DNA of 64,000 bases, from assembly GCA_026261815.1 (NCBI GenBank), contig JAMPIT010000890.1:6788001-6852000 (forward strand), in the 5' to 3' direction. Shown here piece after piece: positions 1 to 12,782 of the stretch; the stretch's first letter is position 1, and the number at the start of each line of letters is the position of its first letter. Source of the stretch: Monarcha castaneiventris obscurior (Eukaryota; Chordata; Aves; Passeriformes; Monarchidae). The position numbers and the translations under genes were made by a program. The notes under the pieces are model-generated. The model worked only from the letters and a program-made list of their open reading frames with translations. It searched no databases and had not been told where the DNA came from.

Positions 1-1515
1 TATGGTCTGAATAACAGCTCAGGCACAAAGATTAATTTAGCACACAATGCAGGTTTCTAATACAAAGAAATCAATGACCCCAGAAAAAAACAAAAGAAAA
101 GAAAACAAGAAAACAAAAGAAAAGAAAGTTCTACCTCTGGAAAATCATTCCAACACCAAGGACAATATACAGTGGAAGAACATCTATTTTGATATCTTGA
201 AAATGAGCAGACGTTCATTTTAAAATAGATTCATCCTACAATTAGTGTTCAAAATGACTGCCATCCCTGTTGGCAAGAGCATCGAGCTTTGCTGTGGCTT
301 AAAAGGAGGGAAGTATATTCCAAATGAGTAGTCCACACTATCTGGAGCAGAAATAATTTCTTACAGACTGGCACTAGCCTGCAACAGCAGAGAGAATCCA
401 AAAAAGGCACTGGAATACCAGAAACCTCAGTACTTCCATTGAAAAGAAATGCCTCTGGTTTTCAGCTCTGTTTAACTTCTGTGTGCACATCTCCCTCGGT
501 ACACACAGCGTCCATTACAGAACTGACCTGCTGCAAAATCAACAGAACAGAAACGACCTACAGAAAAGGGTATTTTTTCCCCCTCCACTCTTTTATAGAC
601 TAGCATTATTTGATGAATATGAGAAACAGATCCATAATCACTTTTTTATAAATAACCACTTACTCATATAGTCTTGGCAGATTGTTTTTCTGTGAATTTT
701 TCATGACAGCATTTGCAAGACAGTCCTCTAAAGCTCAGTACTTGTGAAATGAAGATAACTATCATGCATGAAAGTACCAGTCTAGGATTTGAAAAGAATT
801 TTAACCCTGGCTCTATGCAAGACGTGTGGTCTAGGATAAGACACTTAACAACTGCTTTGCTACCTTGGGGTCTACCTGCCCTACCTCATTAACTGCAGAG
901 GCTCTTCCCTGAGAGGTCATGGAAAGTATTTGCCATGAATTTGCACTAGTAATTACTGAACATTAAATTAATTTCAGAAGATAACACTTAGCCATGCAAA
1001 ATGTTACTGTCAACATGCCAAGCAGTCAGCATGTTTACTGCTCAGCTCCCGAGCTAACCTCTCAAGTGTCTTCTCTTGAAGTCCTATTTAAGCCCCACAT
1101 GGTTCTGTAGAATGCTGTGAAGCTATCTTCTCCTTCAGCGCTTACATTTTTTATATTTATTTTTACTTTTTATATTTATTTTTACTGTACCAACCAACCT
1201 TGATCTGGCAAACTTCTTGTGTGGAGTGCCAGCCACCTGTACTGTGAGGCACCTCCTATGACACAACCTCGTTCAGGATGATGTCACCCACGTGGCTCCT
1301 CCACAGAGCAGCAATGCATGCCCAGCCCGTGACACAAGCAACATTTGGCTTCAAAGAACCAGAGCTCGGGAAGGCACAACTTTCCTCTTGTTTCTTTTGC
1401 AATGGTCTCCTATGAGCAATTACATATTTTTTTGCAGAAGAATGGGTCTGATGAGGATCCAGCTGTGAATGTCTGGGTGCACCGATCAGCAGCGTGCTCT
1501 CTGCTGCCCACCTAC
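1..1515 (-). other. SNCA: SNCA intron 2 (5' part)
   Basis: This is the intron after the first coding exon of SNCA and continues off the left edge. I looked for the 42-nt exon encoding the next KTKEGV repeat and did not find it. Content seen: A-rich low-complexity sequence at about 84-130 and a perfect 19-bp tandem duplication at 1148-1185. Nothing else is recognisable. Confidence 0.85.
1148..1185. repeat. 19-bp perfect tandem duplication, AT-rich
   Basis: Two identical adjacent copies of a 19-base unit (five T, ATATTTA, five T, AC) lie at 1148-1166 and 1167-1185 in SNCA intron 2. It is a likely replication-slippage site. Confidence 0.9.
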
Positions 1516-1661
1516 CCACATAGAGGACTCCCTCTTTCGTCTTTCCTGCTGCCTCTGCCACACCCTGCTTGGTTTTTTCTGCTGCTGCTACGACTCCCTC
1601 CTTTGCCTTGGAAAGCCCTTTCATGAACACATCCATGGCTGAAGACTTTCTTCACACAGCT
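1516..1661 (-). CDS. SNCA: SNCA first coding exon (exon 2 of the usual numbering), alpha-synuclein N-terminus
   Basis: This exon encodes the first 40 residues of alpha-synuclein, a small presynaptic protein that binds curved, acidic membranes as an amphipathic helix and assists SNARE-dependent vesicle handling. Seen: translation on the minus strand from the ATG at 1636 begins [16 protein letters not shown] and carries the imperfect KTKEGV repeats at residues 10-15 (KAKEGV), 21-26 (KTKQGV) and 32-37 (KTKEGV). It ends LYVG, where the coding sequence is cut after the first base of codon 41. The donor is G|GTAGGT at 1516/1515. The acceptor is a long pyrimidine tract ending CTCTAG just above 1661. 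The exon is 146 nt with 121 coding nt, which are the sizes I know for the human exon, and the 40 residues look identical to the human protein. The next exons lie left of the window. The open frame running on to 1256 is intron read-through. Identification is very secure. Confidence 0.98.
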
Positions 1662-2590
1662 CTAGAGAAAAAAAAAAAAAAGTACACACTTTCAGTAAGG
1701 TTTTTTCAGCTTTTTATCCCAGAAAGGGGAAAAAAATATTCCAACTGCATGGGATTGCAATTACTTTAAAATTATATTATTTATACCCCCAAATTGTATA
1801 GCAATACAGAACAGATATCCTCTTTCCACAGAATCCTACGGAGAGGTTGCCAATAATGCAGTTCTGATTGGAAGATGGATTCATTGATATAAGTACCTTC
1901 CTTGCCTATCAAGGCATCATTTCTTCCAGAGGACAGTTCTGTTCATGTGTTGATTGCAAGATTAAACCCTGTGATTCGGTGATACTCTACCTCCCACCCA
2001 GAGGAAAAAAAAAAGCCAACTTAAAGAAACACCAGCAACTTAAAAAAAACCAAACAAACAGACCAACCTGAAAACCAAACCACATAAACCAAAACCTCTC
2101 GTAAATGATAAATGTTCACTTGTTGTAAGAAACTGCCATTACAACCCAGGACTGGAGGAAACAAAAAATGCTACATTTCCAGCAGTCCAGCATTTTGCAC
2201 ACAGTCCACATCACTGTTTTGGAAACTGAGTTTTCCTGAATGGGTTCCTTGCATGCATCACAAATGAGAAAATATTTTACTAAAAAGCCAAAGCAAGAAC
2301 ACAGGATTTTATAAGCACTACACTAAAGCTACCAAGAGAGTCCTCTGGCAGCAATACAATTCAGTGCCACACTGAAACCACCAAAACAGTAATTAAAACC
2401 CAGAATCAGTGTCCCTTCAACAAATCCATTATCAGTAGTCCTTTCTCTTCCTCCACCCACACAGACAGAAGTGCTGCCTGTTATCTCCTCTTCTTTGCCA
2501 GAGGCTGAGTAGGAGGAATGGATGTCTAGGAAGGCATCTGGGCTGTCGCAGCTTTCTACTAACTCGTGACGAGCGTGCAAAGAAAGGCAG
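1662..2590 (-). other. SNCA: SNCA intron 1 (part next to exon 2)
   Basis: This is non-coding sequence between the SNCA promoter island and the first coding exon. It opens (minus strand) with the pyrimidine tract of the exon-2 acceptor at about 1663-1680. It holds A-rich low-complexity stretches (about 2008-2100) and no supported exon. The exact start of the intron depends on which exon-1 donor is used. Confidence 0.7.
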
Positions 2591-3620
2591 CGTTTGTGCT
2601 CCAGCCAAGCTGCCCACGGTACCTGCTGCCCTGGGGATGGCCAAGGCCGGGGTGCCTTAAACACAGCGCCGGGGGGAGGCAGGACTCGGCCCGCCGGACC
2701 CTCTGGCTCCTCGGCCGGGAGGGTCCCCAGGCTCGTCCCTGGGGGCATGGAGCATGGGGACCGCGGGTGTGCATCAAATAACACACGGACACCTGCAGAG
2801 GCAAGCAGGCAGGCAGGGAGGCAGGGAGCAGCGCGTCTCGCCCATGTATATGTGAGGGTGTATGTAGATAAACACATACAAACACACACGTACATGCATG
2901 CACACGGTGAGGCACCTACCGCGGAAAGCAGAGCGGCGCGACCATATGGGCATCCACGGGCTGCCGCGGACACGCCGCCGGCACACGGCGGACACGGAGC
3001 CAGGCTTCTCCTCCCTCCCCCGTGCCCCCACGAGGACGTTCAACAGGAAACACCTACCTATCTATCTCTCTCAGGTGTTATCTACCTACCTGCAGCTCTG
3101 CGTACCCACACACGCGGTCCCCGTGCAGCCCCGCAGCCCCCGCCCAGCCCCGGCAGCAGGGGCGCGGCGCGGAGCCGCTCCCCGCCCTGCCCTGCGCTGC
3201 CCTGCGCTGCCCTGCCCCGCACTCACCGCCGGGCTCCTCCGCCACCGGCGAGCCCCCGTTCCGAGCGGGCGTGGGGCTGCTTGGGCTGCGGGCGAGCTGC
3301 CCCTGCTCAGCACATGCCGAGGCGGGCAGCGGGCCGGCTCTGCTGGCACCACCCCGGCGGCAGCCCCGCAGGCGGCAAGAGGCGAGGGCGGGGGGCGGGA
3401 GGATGCGCCGCGGGAGGCAGGGATGCAGGGATGCAGGGATGCAGGGATGGAGGGATGGAGGGAGGAGGCTCTTGCCACGCTCCCTGTTGGGTATGCGCCC
3501 CCCGCCCGGCCCCCTGCGCCCACCCTATCACGTCCTCCGTGGCAGTGATGGGGGAGGCGTGATAAGCTGGGAGCGCCTGTTCCATGGTCGCAGACCGAGA
3601 GAGGAGCGAGGGTAAAAGGC
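2590..3620 (-). promoter_or_regulatory. SNCA: SNCA CpG-rich promoter and 5'UTR exon 1 region
   Basis: GC- and CpG-rich sequence, sharply different from the AT-rich flanks, lies 1-2 kb upstream of the first SNCA coding exon, where the SNCA promoter and non-coding exon 1 are expected. On the minus strand there are several good splice donors that could end a 5'UTR exon: GCG|GTGAGTGCGG (last exon base 3227), CAG|GTAGGT near 3089, AG|GTAGGT near 3053 and GCG|GTAGGT (last base 2920). I favour 3227 because it lies in the densest CpG part, but the exon and transcription start are not resolved. Alternative first exons are known for SNCA in mammals. A GATA-type motif (GATAAG) lies at 3561-3566. The long open frames in this stretch on both strands are by-products of GC richness and are not annotated. 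Confidence 0.8.
3417..3464. repeat. Octamer tandem repeat in SNCA promoter island
   Basis: Six head-to-tail 8-base units: GCAGGGAT four times at 3417-3448, then GGAGGGAT and GGAGGGAG. The array sits inside the SNCA CpG-rich promoter region, about 190 bp upstream (in the sense of SNCA transcription) of the best exon-1 donor. Confidence 0.92.
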
Positions 3621-6600
3621 AGGCCGGGCGACTTGGTGCCCCTGGAACTCCACACACTCACCACTCCCTCCAAAGGCTGGAGTGCCTCATCTTAGGAGCG
3701 TAAGGAAGCTGTTGATGCGGCACACCCCTGTGTCACTTCACCAAAACCGTAGCAAGTCTGCCCTCAGCATCTAATCTCTTCTTCATGTACTTCTAAATCT
3801 TCAACCCTGAATGACTGCAGTTCAATGTGACTTCTCACGAGGTTCATGATCCCAGCTCATTTTAAGGACGGGAGGTGGTGCTCTTGCAGGTGTATTTTGA
3901 GTCTTAATTTCATTGCACACACACACACAAGAATTTTCATCCCAAATGAAGAGCAGACTTGCCCAACCCCTACACCTCTGCTAGCATCGTCCACCACACA
4001 GTCCATGGCCACTGCCACCCAAGTCTTAAGTTGATGCAGAGAAGTCCCTTTCTCCCCAGAAAGGGAAACCTATCAAACGTCTCTATTTTGGTTGCAGAAT
4101 TTAGGCATGAAAAGCCAAGATCAGTAGGAGACAAGGCACTAGAACAGATGGACCTTCAGCTTCAGTACATCAATTCAAATCCTGCAAGACTTACAGAAAC
4201 AGTTTGGGTTTTATGGCACTCCAAAAGGAGAAACAGAACGTGGCATAGACGAGATACAAGGTTGTGAGCTGCAAGGAGCATCTTTCATCCATCATCCCAT
4301 GCAGACAGCATCCTTGGTTTTGTTTTCATGCTGAACACATAGTGCAGACTCTTACTCTTGTCAGGTTTCTTTGTAAGTCTTAATATTTCTGTATTTTTTG
4401 GTAAACTTCCTTTTGCTTCATTCTCCTAGTAGTTTTAAGTAATCAAGCAACAGATTTTACTCCTTTGTGTAAGAATGTGCAGACTGTAATACAAATAATT
4501 TTCTCATAATTCTTCCCTCAAGAAAACTCTAAAAACAAAGTCCAGAAATTAAATTATGGGAGGTACCTCACCTCGTTCGTCCTGTGCAGCACATTCATAG
4601 TTAGTAGTGCAACAGCTAGATGCGGTATTTCTATTTTCTTTCTATTTTGGGGAGAGCACAATAGGTGCAGTTCCAGACAGTAAATAACATTTAATCAGAA
4701 TCATATTCTTTGCACATATGAACTGGTCCAGCAGTTTATGTATCTTAATATGCAAATTGGCTCATTGAAAACCTTTCTGTCAGTCATTCTCTACTACCCT
4801 GAGCAGTAAGCTTAGACCCCAAATTAGAATTAAAGTGAATATTGCACTCCTTATGTATTATCTTCCAGATTTAAAGAAGGCTTTTGTTTTTCCAGTATGC
4901 AAAGTGACTATGAGCGTGAAATGTTGCTTTTTAGCATGCTGATATAAATCTGGATAGACTTATTGTATTTAATTTTGTTAGCAAAAACAGATAATCCAGT
5001 ATGATAAATAACCTTGTACATTTATAGCTCTATTTCTGAAAACTTTACAAAGAAGAGCTCAGATGTTTGCAACTCCTAGCTTTTGCAAGCAGTCTTTTTT
5101 TTGCCTTATGTTTATCAAAGGCAGGCATTATGTTCTGCTGTTAAACAAAGTAACAGCTTGTCCTTTAACAAAATCATGCAGCTAGAAAAAGAGAGGTAAA
5201 GGCAAGAAGGATCAGTTGCCACAGCAGAAGTAAAGCTTAAAATTTCAGCTGTAGTATTCCAACTAGACAGATGTTAAATTCTAAATCATAGGGTAAGAGG
5301 CACAGCAAGAAAAAAAAAAAATAGAGTGCAAATGTTGACACAAGAAATTCTTCATTCTGAAAATGAATGGGACTTAAGTAGAAAACAGAATTAAATATGG
5401 TAGAGAATGGGCGTTGTATCTCCAAGGCAATTCCTATTGAAACCGCATTGTCTACAACAACTGGTTGAGGTTTTTTTTAGGTTGTCTCTTCCATACTATT
5501 AGTATCACAGTAAGTTCTCCCCTGAAGCCTTTTCTGTCTGAAGAAAGGATAGTAACAAACAGATTGCCCACTGATCACGTTTAAAACAAATCTTTATTTA
5601 ATGACACTGTTTACTTCACATGAGCATCTAGAGCAAAAATCAATTAAGTAGTACTAAAATCTTTAATCCACCTTGCCTTGCAGGCTAACTTATTGGTTTA
5701 GTTGCTAATGATTAAGTACATCTATTTTATCACTATGAAAAGGACAATTATGGACAACTGAAAAAGGTTGCAAGGTAAAACTGATCAGAATGTCCTGGTT
5801 TTGGGTTAAAAAATTCAAACGTAAAACTATTCATGTGGAAACACTGGAAAGGTGTTCATCTTGAACACTACATACAAAATTGATAGCTTTCTTCTGTTTA
5901 TTCAAAGAGTGACTCACACAGGCTCCCTGTGCTACCACAGAACTGATAGGTGATGCTCCTCAGAGGAAAGGTACCTTTGGAAACCTGAAAGCTGCAGTAT
6001 GAAGGGAAGCTGTCTTAGAGCAGTCTGTTCACAGTTAACACTGATTGCTCCACTGCAAGCTCCTTCTACTGATTGCAGATAATCTGAAAATGGTCTTCAG
6101 TGGATAAATACATTAACTGTGAGAAACTGGGAGCTTTTTATGCACATGGAGTCCAGTCTTTGGATTTCTTACAGAACAGTTTACTATGTGGATTGCTTTA
6201 GAGGCAACTGGGAGTTCAGATCAGTTTCTTACACTCTTGCATCACAATGGCTGCATTTCTATTTCCACTCAGCTCTCTCTGTGGACCATTGCTGACCATG
6301 CTGAAACTACCTGTGTGCATAGCCCCTTTCTGAGAACTCAAAAATGTGCTCAATTAAAAAAAAATGAAAGATGAAGGTGACCTCATCTTTGCTTATAGGT
6401 AAGCCTGGGGTTTAGCAAACCATTATCTTAATGCTTATCATGCTCATAAGTGTTGTAATTTTACACTCCAGAGCATGCATGGTGTTCCCATGATGTTTAC
6501 TGAACTGAAAGTTAAGCACATGTATTAAAGCCTTCATACAATCAAGATGCAACTCATATCAGAGTTAATTTCCCAGTGGAAGCATTCCGTTTATTAATTT

Positions 6601-7305
6601 AAAATTAATATTCATTATTATGCAGCAGTTGCCATTTCCAGTTCAGTCCCATTGCAAAGATTTCTGTTTGTGAACTGTTTTTATAGATATAACTGGGCAC
6701 TCATTATGGACTGGGTCATTGGATGTCCACTGTCATGTCATGCAACCATTACCAAGAAACACAAATAGAACTGATTAAAAATGTTTTAATTTATATATAT
6801 AACATATATGTACTGTATCAGAGTACATGGAAATATGTACACACATACACAGGTGTACACACACATTTTTAAGGAAGGTTGATGTATGTCTCTCATCTGG
6901 TAGATTTCAGCTCAGCTAAACTAATCTTGACATAACTCCAGACAGAAGGGTGTCACAGCTTTATACCATCTCTGTTACAGGCGAAACCTGCCAGACCTTT
7001 GCCTCTCCTTCACTTGCAGTCAATGGTGAAGTTACAGAGCCATCACATCTTTCATAAGCCATGTTAACATTTCATTAATTAATTAACCTATCTGGGCTAG
7101 AAATTCAGTGCTGAAGGGCACAGAAACTCTGTCTGCTGCACCTTGAACCTTAAGCAAAGCTTTACTCTGAAAAGCAACATCTTGAGTGCCAAAGAAGCCA
7201 TCTGGCAGCATGTTTCTACTCAGAGACAACCAGTAGGTCAGATGAGGCTGACCTAAGGGTACTTGGCAGAATCAGTGTTGATTGTTCTTTGAGATGTTTC
7301 CCACT
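3621..7305. other. Intergenic sequence upstream of SNCA, no gene seen
   Basis: This is AT-rich unique-looking sequence with no supported exon. It includes a short CA repeat (about 3916-3928) and an AT-rich then CA-rich stretch (about 6786-6866). Confidence 0.6.
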
Positions 7306-7705
7306 GAATCACAGAATATGCAGAGTTGGAAGGCACCCACAAGGATCATTGAGCCCTTCTCTTAGCCCTGCACAGGACTATCCCCAGGAGTCACACCACG
7401 TGCCTGAGAACATTGTCCAAAGGCTTCTTGAAGTCTGTCAGGCTTGGTGCTGTCACCACTTCCCTGGAGAAGGAGAGCCTGTTCCAGTGCCAAACCCCTC
7501 TCTGGATGAAGACTCTTTTCCTAATATCCAACCCAAACCTCCCCTGATGCAACTTCAGGCCATTTCCTCAGTCCTGTCACTGCTCACCACAGAGAACGAG
7601 ATCAGTGTTTGCCCCTCCTCTTCCCCTCACAAGGAAGTTGTAGACTGCAATGAGGTTTTCCCTCAGTCTCCCCTTCTCCAGGCTGAACAGACCGAGTTGC
7701 ATAGC
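7306..7705 (-). mobile_element. CR1 LINE 3' fragment
   Basis: The left end reads AATCACAGAAT...GTTGGAAGGCACC...GGATCATTGAG, the reverse complement of the characteristic CR1 3' terminus. Further right come the usual CR1 tail blocks (GAGCCTGTTCCAGTGCC, CCTAATATCCAACCC, CTTCTCCAGGCTGAACAG), so the element is on the minus strand. Homology stops near 7705, giving a typical 5'-truncated insertion of about 400 bp. The open frame running through it is not a gene. Confidence 0.93.
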
Positions 7706-10700
7706 ACCGATGGGTTGATTGTACGTGAAGGAAACAATCACCTTCCTCACATGTGGTGCAATGTATTGTCAGCCCCTTGTATAACTGAAAATGCAAATGC
7801 TACAAGGGTGCTGATGGTGGAAATCATCATGCAGAGTCAGGTCTGACGCCTGTCTTGTCCCAAGTTCTGTTTGATTGAGAAGCCAGCACCAGATGTCTCC
7901 AAGGTCAATGATAAGACAGCCTGCTGCAAATATAGGCATCTGAGCCAGTGCAGGCACAGCACATTAATTACCTGGATGGCAGCATTTCTCAAGAGGTGCA
8001 CCAGGAGAGCAGCAGCTTTAATTAGATACTACAGTTAGTTACCAGAAAACTCTTTGAGCAGGTGGAAAACACAAACAGGAGCATACTTCATTCTATCAAA
8101 CCGTCTTCTTTCTGTAATTTCTAAGGGAAAGTAGACATCATGTAAAAGAAAAGTGGTGGTTTTCATTCAGATATTAATCCATAGGGAAAACCCAAATTCT
8201 TCTCTGGAAAAGGCAGCACATGATCCTTTTCTCATTTCTCTGATTCTTACATCCTACGTTCCCAGGCAAGTTGTCCCTTGGATATTTTTGCTGGTGCCAC
8301 TCCAATCACCATAAACTCATAACACTGTCATCAGTTGCCAGCACTTTTTTTGTAACACCAACTACTGGTCCAATTCAACTCTCATTCATGCTGACATTGA
8401 ACCAGGGACTGGCTCAGGGGAACTAAAAATAGCAAAGGAAATATCATTATAAGCACATTATTATCTGTTCTGGTTCCTTTGGCTCCTTTATTTATTACAT
8501 CGAATCACTTATTGGAATCCTATCTTAGTGCAATCTCCAGCCCACGGGCCTGTACCTTCTTGTTGATGTTTGTATTCCCACAAAACATATAGGAACTTGT
8601 CTTGATCTAAAATTCTTAATTTTAAGGTAAGACCCTGGCCTATTAGCATTTCTCCATATGGAGCACTAAGCAGGACACAGAATAACTGGGGGGAGCCATT
8701 TCAGCTTTCTTCACAAGGGGATGTCTACTCAGGCTTGGGCAATGTAGACAATCAATAAAAAAAAAAATTACTTTTCCTCGTAATCAGACACAAAATAAAT
8801 GAATTTGTACATTTAATTTAAAATACCATTCCAATTACAGCCTCAAGCTCAGATCTTGGAAAAAAACCTCTACCTTGGAAACATTTAATTTCTGTTACAC
8901 TCTCCAATTTGTTTCAATTCACAAGCAGTTTGAAACATTCACATTTGCAGTGATGCCCAGGAGGCAGGAGAAAAAGACTTGGAACATCACTTCAGTAAGG
9001 GACAAGATAGTTAGGTAAGGGACAAAGGGGAGACAAAGCTGCAAACAGGGTGTCAGTGGTCAAAATTAAAGGCCACAGTCAAACCCAAGTTAAATTTGTG
9101 TAGTATCCCAATGAGGGGTTTGTCCAGAAAGAAACTGCAGGTTGTCAGTGAGCTAAGTAGAGAATTCTGGAGAATGACTTTTCGTGTGTGAAGGTTTCCT
9201 TTTGTGTTTTGAAATACAGGTGCAGAATTTGTGCAGAATCAGTGTCTCAGGAGTTTGCCTTCTTCTCATGGTACTAATCTGCAGGAAATATTCAAAATAT
9301 TTAAAAAATTAAATTTGTTTTCCCTGTCAATATATTTTGGCATTCACTTCACTCACAACTGCTGATGAATGCCCCATTGTGCTTGATATTTTATAGCCAT
9401 GATCAGAAAATTTTCTTGGCTCAAAGGGATTTATTATCTTGGGTTCATGACAAGATACCAACAGGGGAATAAAACACAGATGAAGAATTTCAGAAGTAGT
9501 GAGAATGAAACAGGTGAACCATTCACAGTAACTGATAATCACAGATCACTGCCTTCCTAGGTACCAACTGCCCTGTGAAATGAGAGTTTGACATTTCTGT
9601 AGCAGTAAATTCTTTGTACCTGTGGTACATACTCATCAATATTTTCTGCTGGCATCCTCATAACCATGTTACTAGGCACTTAAGAAGTTTCCTCCAAAAA
9701 TTAAACTCTTTCAGAAATACTTGAAATGGGCATAAATCAGAATTTCCTCTTGCGATCCATGACCCAAATGCAGATTTCATTATTCTATGATTAGCCCATA
9801 TGCTCTACTGAAGAAAGGCATTCCCTATCACCAGCAAACCTGAGTTTCAATTTGAAATATATCTGATTACATGTTTTTGAACTGAGCATTCAAATTCCTA
9901 AATGAATTTTAATGGTCTTTACTTAAAATCATTGTGCTGCACACCTTAAAGAAATGTTGATTATTATATTTCCATGCAGTGATTTTAAAAGATTGTGCTT
10001 CAGTCACTGCTACTTTTGTCTGTTGTGAATAATATAGCATTTACTCTGCAGGGGTCATCTGTGCTGCAGAGTACCAACAGCATGAATGAGAAAATGAGAC
10101 CTTGACACTTCATTAAACCATCTCAGTCTGAGAACAGCATTTTCAGTCTCTTTAACATTTTTCATAACTCAGCTATGTTGCTCCCATCCAGTACCTTTTC
10201 ATCCCAATGTTACAGTTTTGCAGTTTTGACATATTTAGTGTGTAGTCACCGAAAACCACAGTCTCCTATTTTTTGCTTCAGTGATCTCCATTTGACTTTG
10301 CCTGTCTGATTTGGGCTACCATTTAGCCCAGCTTTGTGGAAGACTGATTCCTCACAGGCACCACAGAACTAACTTTATATATGGCCTGGTATGAGATGCT
10401 GAGTCAGCCAAAGCTATGAGGTGGCTCTCACTTGTCCCCTCCTCTAAAGATCAAAACATTCAAAAAGCCAGGTATGATCAGAGTAGAATCTAAGCAAATA
10501 AACCAAATTTTCTAGTCAAGTCAGATTAGAGCAGACCAAATAATTCTCCCAACTGAAAATAAAAATATTTATATCTGACTTTTTCCCAAATTGCTGTTCT
10601 GGCAGAAGCTTTTGCTTCCAGATCAGCTCATTGTCTTTCTGAGTTGCAGCAAGCAAGCTTTGCACATTCCTCTTTGGACCTTAGAAAGTCCTTCATCTCC

Positions 10701-10855
10701 ACCTGAAACCCAGGATCTGCTCTCTGCTCTTGGGTGCCATTCCACAGGCTGTGTGAGCTGTGGGCTTCTGGCTGCAGGTGGTGCTGTATGGCCCTGCCAT
10801 GGGCCCTTCCCTCCCTTATCACTCCACAAAAGAGTTTACAATCTCTTTCTGCCTT
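7706..10855. other. Intergenic, no feature recognised
   Basis: This is AT-rich sequence with no exon, RNA gene or transposon that I can identify on either strand. Confidence 0.55.
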
Positions 10856-10859
10856 CTAG

Positions 10860-11297
10860 TGATGCCTTCTCCAGCCACCTAGGAACAGAGACTAGACAAG
10901 AGTAAGGGAATAAAGATAGGTGTTTATTTGAAGGGCCTTCAAGGTACACCCTGGGGGAGCCGGAGGCTGCCTCGAAAAATGGACCCCAAGATGGACCCCA
11001 GGTCACGAGTTCTTCACACCTTTATAGGTTTGGTTCATTTGCATACCACGGTTAATTCTCCAATTAAAGCCCCAGTTCAATGATGTAACTCCCCTCAGCT
11101 TGCTCCCCCCTTAGAGTCTTTGGTTTACACATTTTGGGCCTAGAAGAGCCTGGCTGTCCTTGAAGGCAAAACCTGGAGAGGCTTTGTTATGTCTATCTTG
11201 CACGAGAGAGCAGAAATTACAGGCTACAAGGAGCTTAGAGTTACACTCTAAGCAGCACAGAATTTGAAAAATACAAAAGTTAAAACCTAAGGCATCA
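10860..11297 (-). mobile_element. Solo LTR of an endogenous retrovirus (family A, full length)
   Basis: The element starts TGATGCCTT and ends AAGGCATCA, a perfect terminal inverted repeat with TG...CA ends. It is flanked by a 4-bp target duplication CTAG (10856-10859 and 11298-11301), which suits a gammaretrovirus-like (ERV1) integration. Read on the minus strand it has LTR order: U3, a TATAAA box (plus-strand TTTATA 11021-11026), about 95 bp, then an AATAAA polyadenylation signal (plus-strand TTTATT 10923-10928), then a short U5. No internal viral sequence adjoins it, so it is a solo LTR. A second, shortened copy lies at 19049-19358. Confidence 0.9.
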
Positions 11298-11301
11298 CTA
11301 G

Positions 11302-12182
11302 GACATCTTCCTGATCCAGTCTTCCTGGGACATGTCTCATCAACCAAGAAAGCATTCACACTGTTTTAGGCTACCCTGAGATCCAAAACATTTGTTCATT
11401 TTAGTATCACACCCTTTAAGCTTTGTTGCAGAGACACAGCTGTGTCATGTGCACTCCTGTAAATGTGGAGACAGTACATAGCTCAAATATTGTACTGGAA
11501 TCCTGCTGAATTCTGAGCATGTAGAAAGCAAATGACATATTTTAGTGTGGAGCATTGACCCAAGTGCTAGTGGCACGGTCTGTTTGAGACGTTTTTCATC
11601 TGCTGTTGTGATTACAGATTTCAGACAGACAACCTACATATGACAGAGGGAGAAAACTGTAAGAGCCAGAGCTGCTTGTATTTAGTATTCATTGTAGAAA
11701 CAGCAGAATAGTGTTAATCAATAGATCAGCAGGATCCTGTTGCAGAATTCCTTTGCAATTGTAAGGCAAGAGAAAGATATTTCTTGCAAAAAAGCCCTAT
11801 CTGTGTAAGACCACAAAGACAGGCTTGCTCTTTCTAGCTAAGGATATGGTGAGGCTCAAACGTGTTTTTCTCAACAGCATGTCTGCATAGGCACGTGTAG
11901 GAAGACCTCAGTCTGCTGGAGAGAAGTGAGATCATTCTGGGAGGCTATATAGCATAACTCAGCAGCTCTGCTGAGAAGCTCAGAGTGATGTAAAGCTTCC
12001 AGATCTAAGTAATGCACAGAAACAAAGGGCCCTCTCTAGCCAAGGGTGTGCTGCCTTCGCAGGCTTAGTTAGCTTGTCCATGTTGCTGCAGCTTCTATAA
12101 AAATCCTAGTGAGGCTCATTTATAGAGTAGATCAATACTTCAGCTTGCATGCCTCCTGCATGTTTAGGCTTGCCAAGCTTTG
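11302..12182. other. Intergenic, between two solo LTRs
   Basis: No gene or recognised repeat was seen. Confidence 0.5.
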
Positions 12183-12187
12183 CCTTG

Positions 12188-12777
12188 TGCAGTGGTTCAA
12201 CTTTGGTGGGCAGCTTATCACTGTGCAGGCGCTCACTCACTCCCCCACAGTGGGATGCGGTACAGAATCGGAAGGGTAAAAGCACAGAAATTTGTGTGTG
12301 GGGATAAAGACACTTTAATAGGTAAAGGAAAAGCTGCACAAACACACAAAGCACACTAAGGAATTCATTCACTAGCTCCCATCTACAAGCAGGTGTTCAG
12401 CCATTTTCCAGGAAAGCAGGGCTCCATCATATGTAATGAGTCCTTGGAAGCATAAATGCAATAATGGTGAACATACCCCCTGCCTTCTTTCCTGAGATTT
12501 TATTGGAGAACATGACACCATATGGTGTGGAATACGCCTTGGGTCAGCTGTGTTCAGCTGTCCCAGGTAGATTCCCTCCCAACTCCTCGTGCAGCCCTAG
12601 TCTCCCTGCTGATGGGGTGTGTGAGGAGCAGAATAGGCCTTGATGCTGGGTAAGAGCTGCTCGGAAATACATAAAACATCCCTGTGTTATCAACCCTGTT
12701 TCCAGCACAAATCCAAAACCTATCCTTATACAAGCCACTATGAAGAAATTCAGCTTTATCCCAGACAATCCAACACA
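12188..12777 (-). mobile_element. Solo LTR of an endogenous retrovirus (family B, antisense copy)
   Basis: On the minus strand the element starts TGTGTTGGATTG at 12777 and ends CCACTGCA at 12188. It is homologous along its whole length to the LTR at 23074-23662; shared blocks include GTTTTGGATTTGTGCTG, GGGTTGATAACA, ATGGCTGAACACCTG, CTTTTCCT and GAGTGAGTG. Lengths agree (590 and 589 bp). The flanks CCTTG (12183-12187) and CTTTG (12778-12782) look like a 5-bp target duplication with one later mutation. An ATTAAA-type polyadenylation signal lies on the minus strand near 12313-12318. The homologous copy resembles a passerine LTR family I remember as TguLTR5-like; the family name is from memory and uncertain. 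Confidence 0.85.
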
Positions 12778-12782
12778 CTTTG

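Noticed and set aside
1256..1515. Continuation of the alpha-synuclein open frame past residue 41
   Set aside because: A consensus donor at 1515, with exon and coding lengths matching the known exon, ends the coding part. The residues after it do not continue the synuclein repeats.
2329..3673. Several long overlapping open frames on both strands (60-320 codons) in the GC-rich region
   Set aside because: They overlap each other in many frames, have no recognisable domains and coincide with the CpG-rich SNCA promoter, where stop codons are rare by composition.
7289..7846. 185-codon open frame on the plus strand
   Set aside because: Most of it is the reverse complement of a CR1 3' tail, with no independent protein signature.
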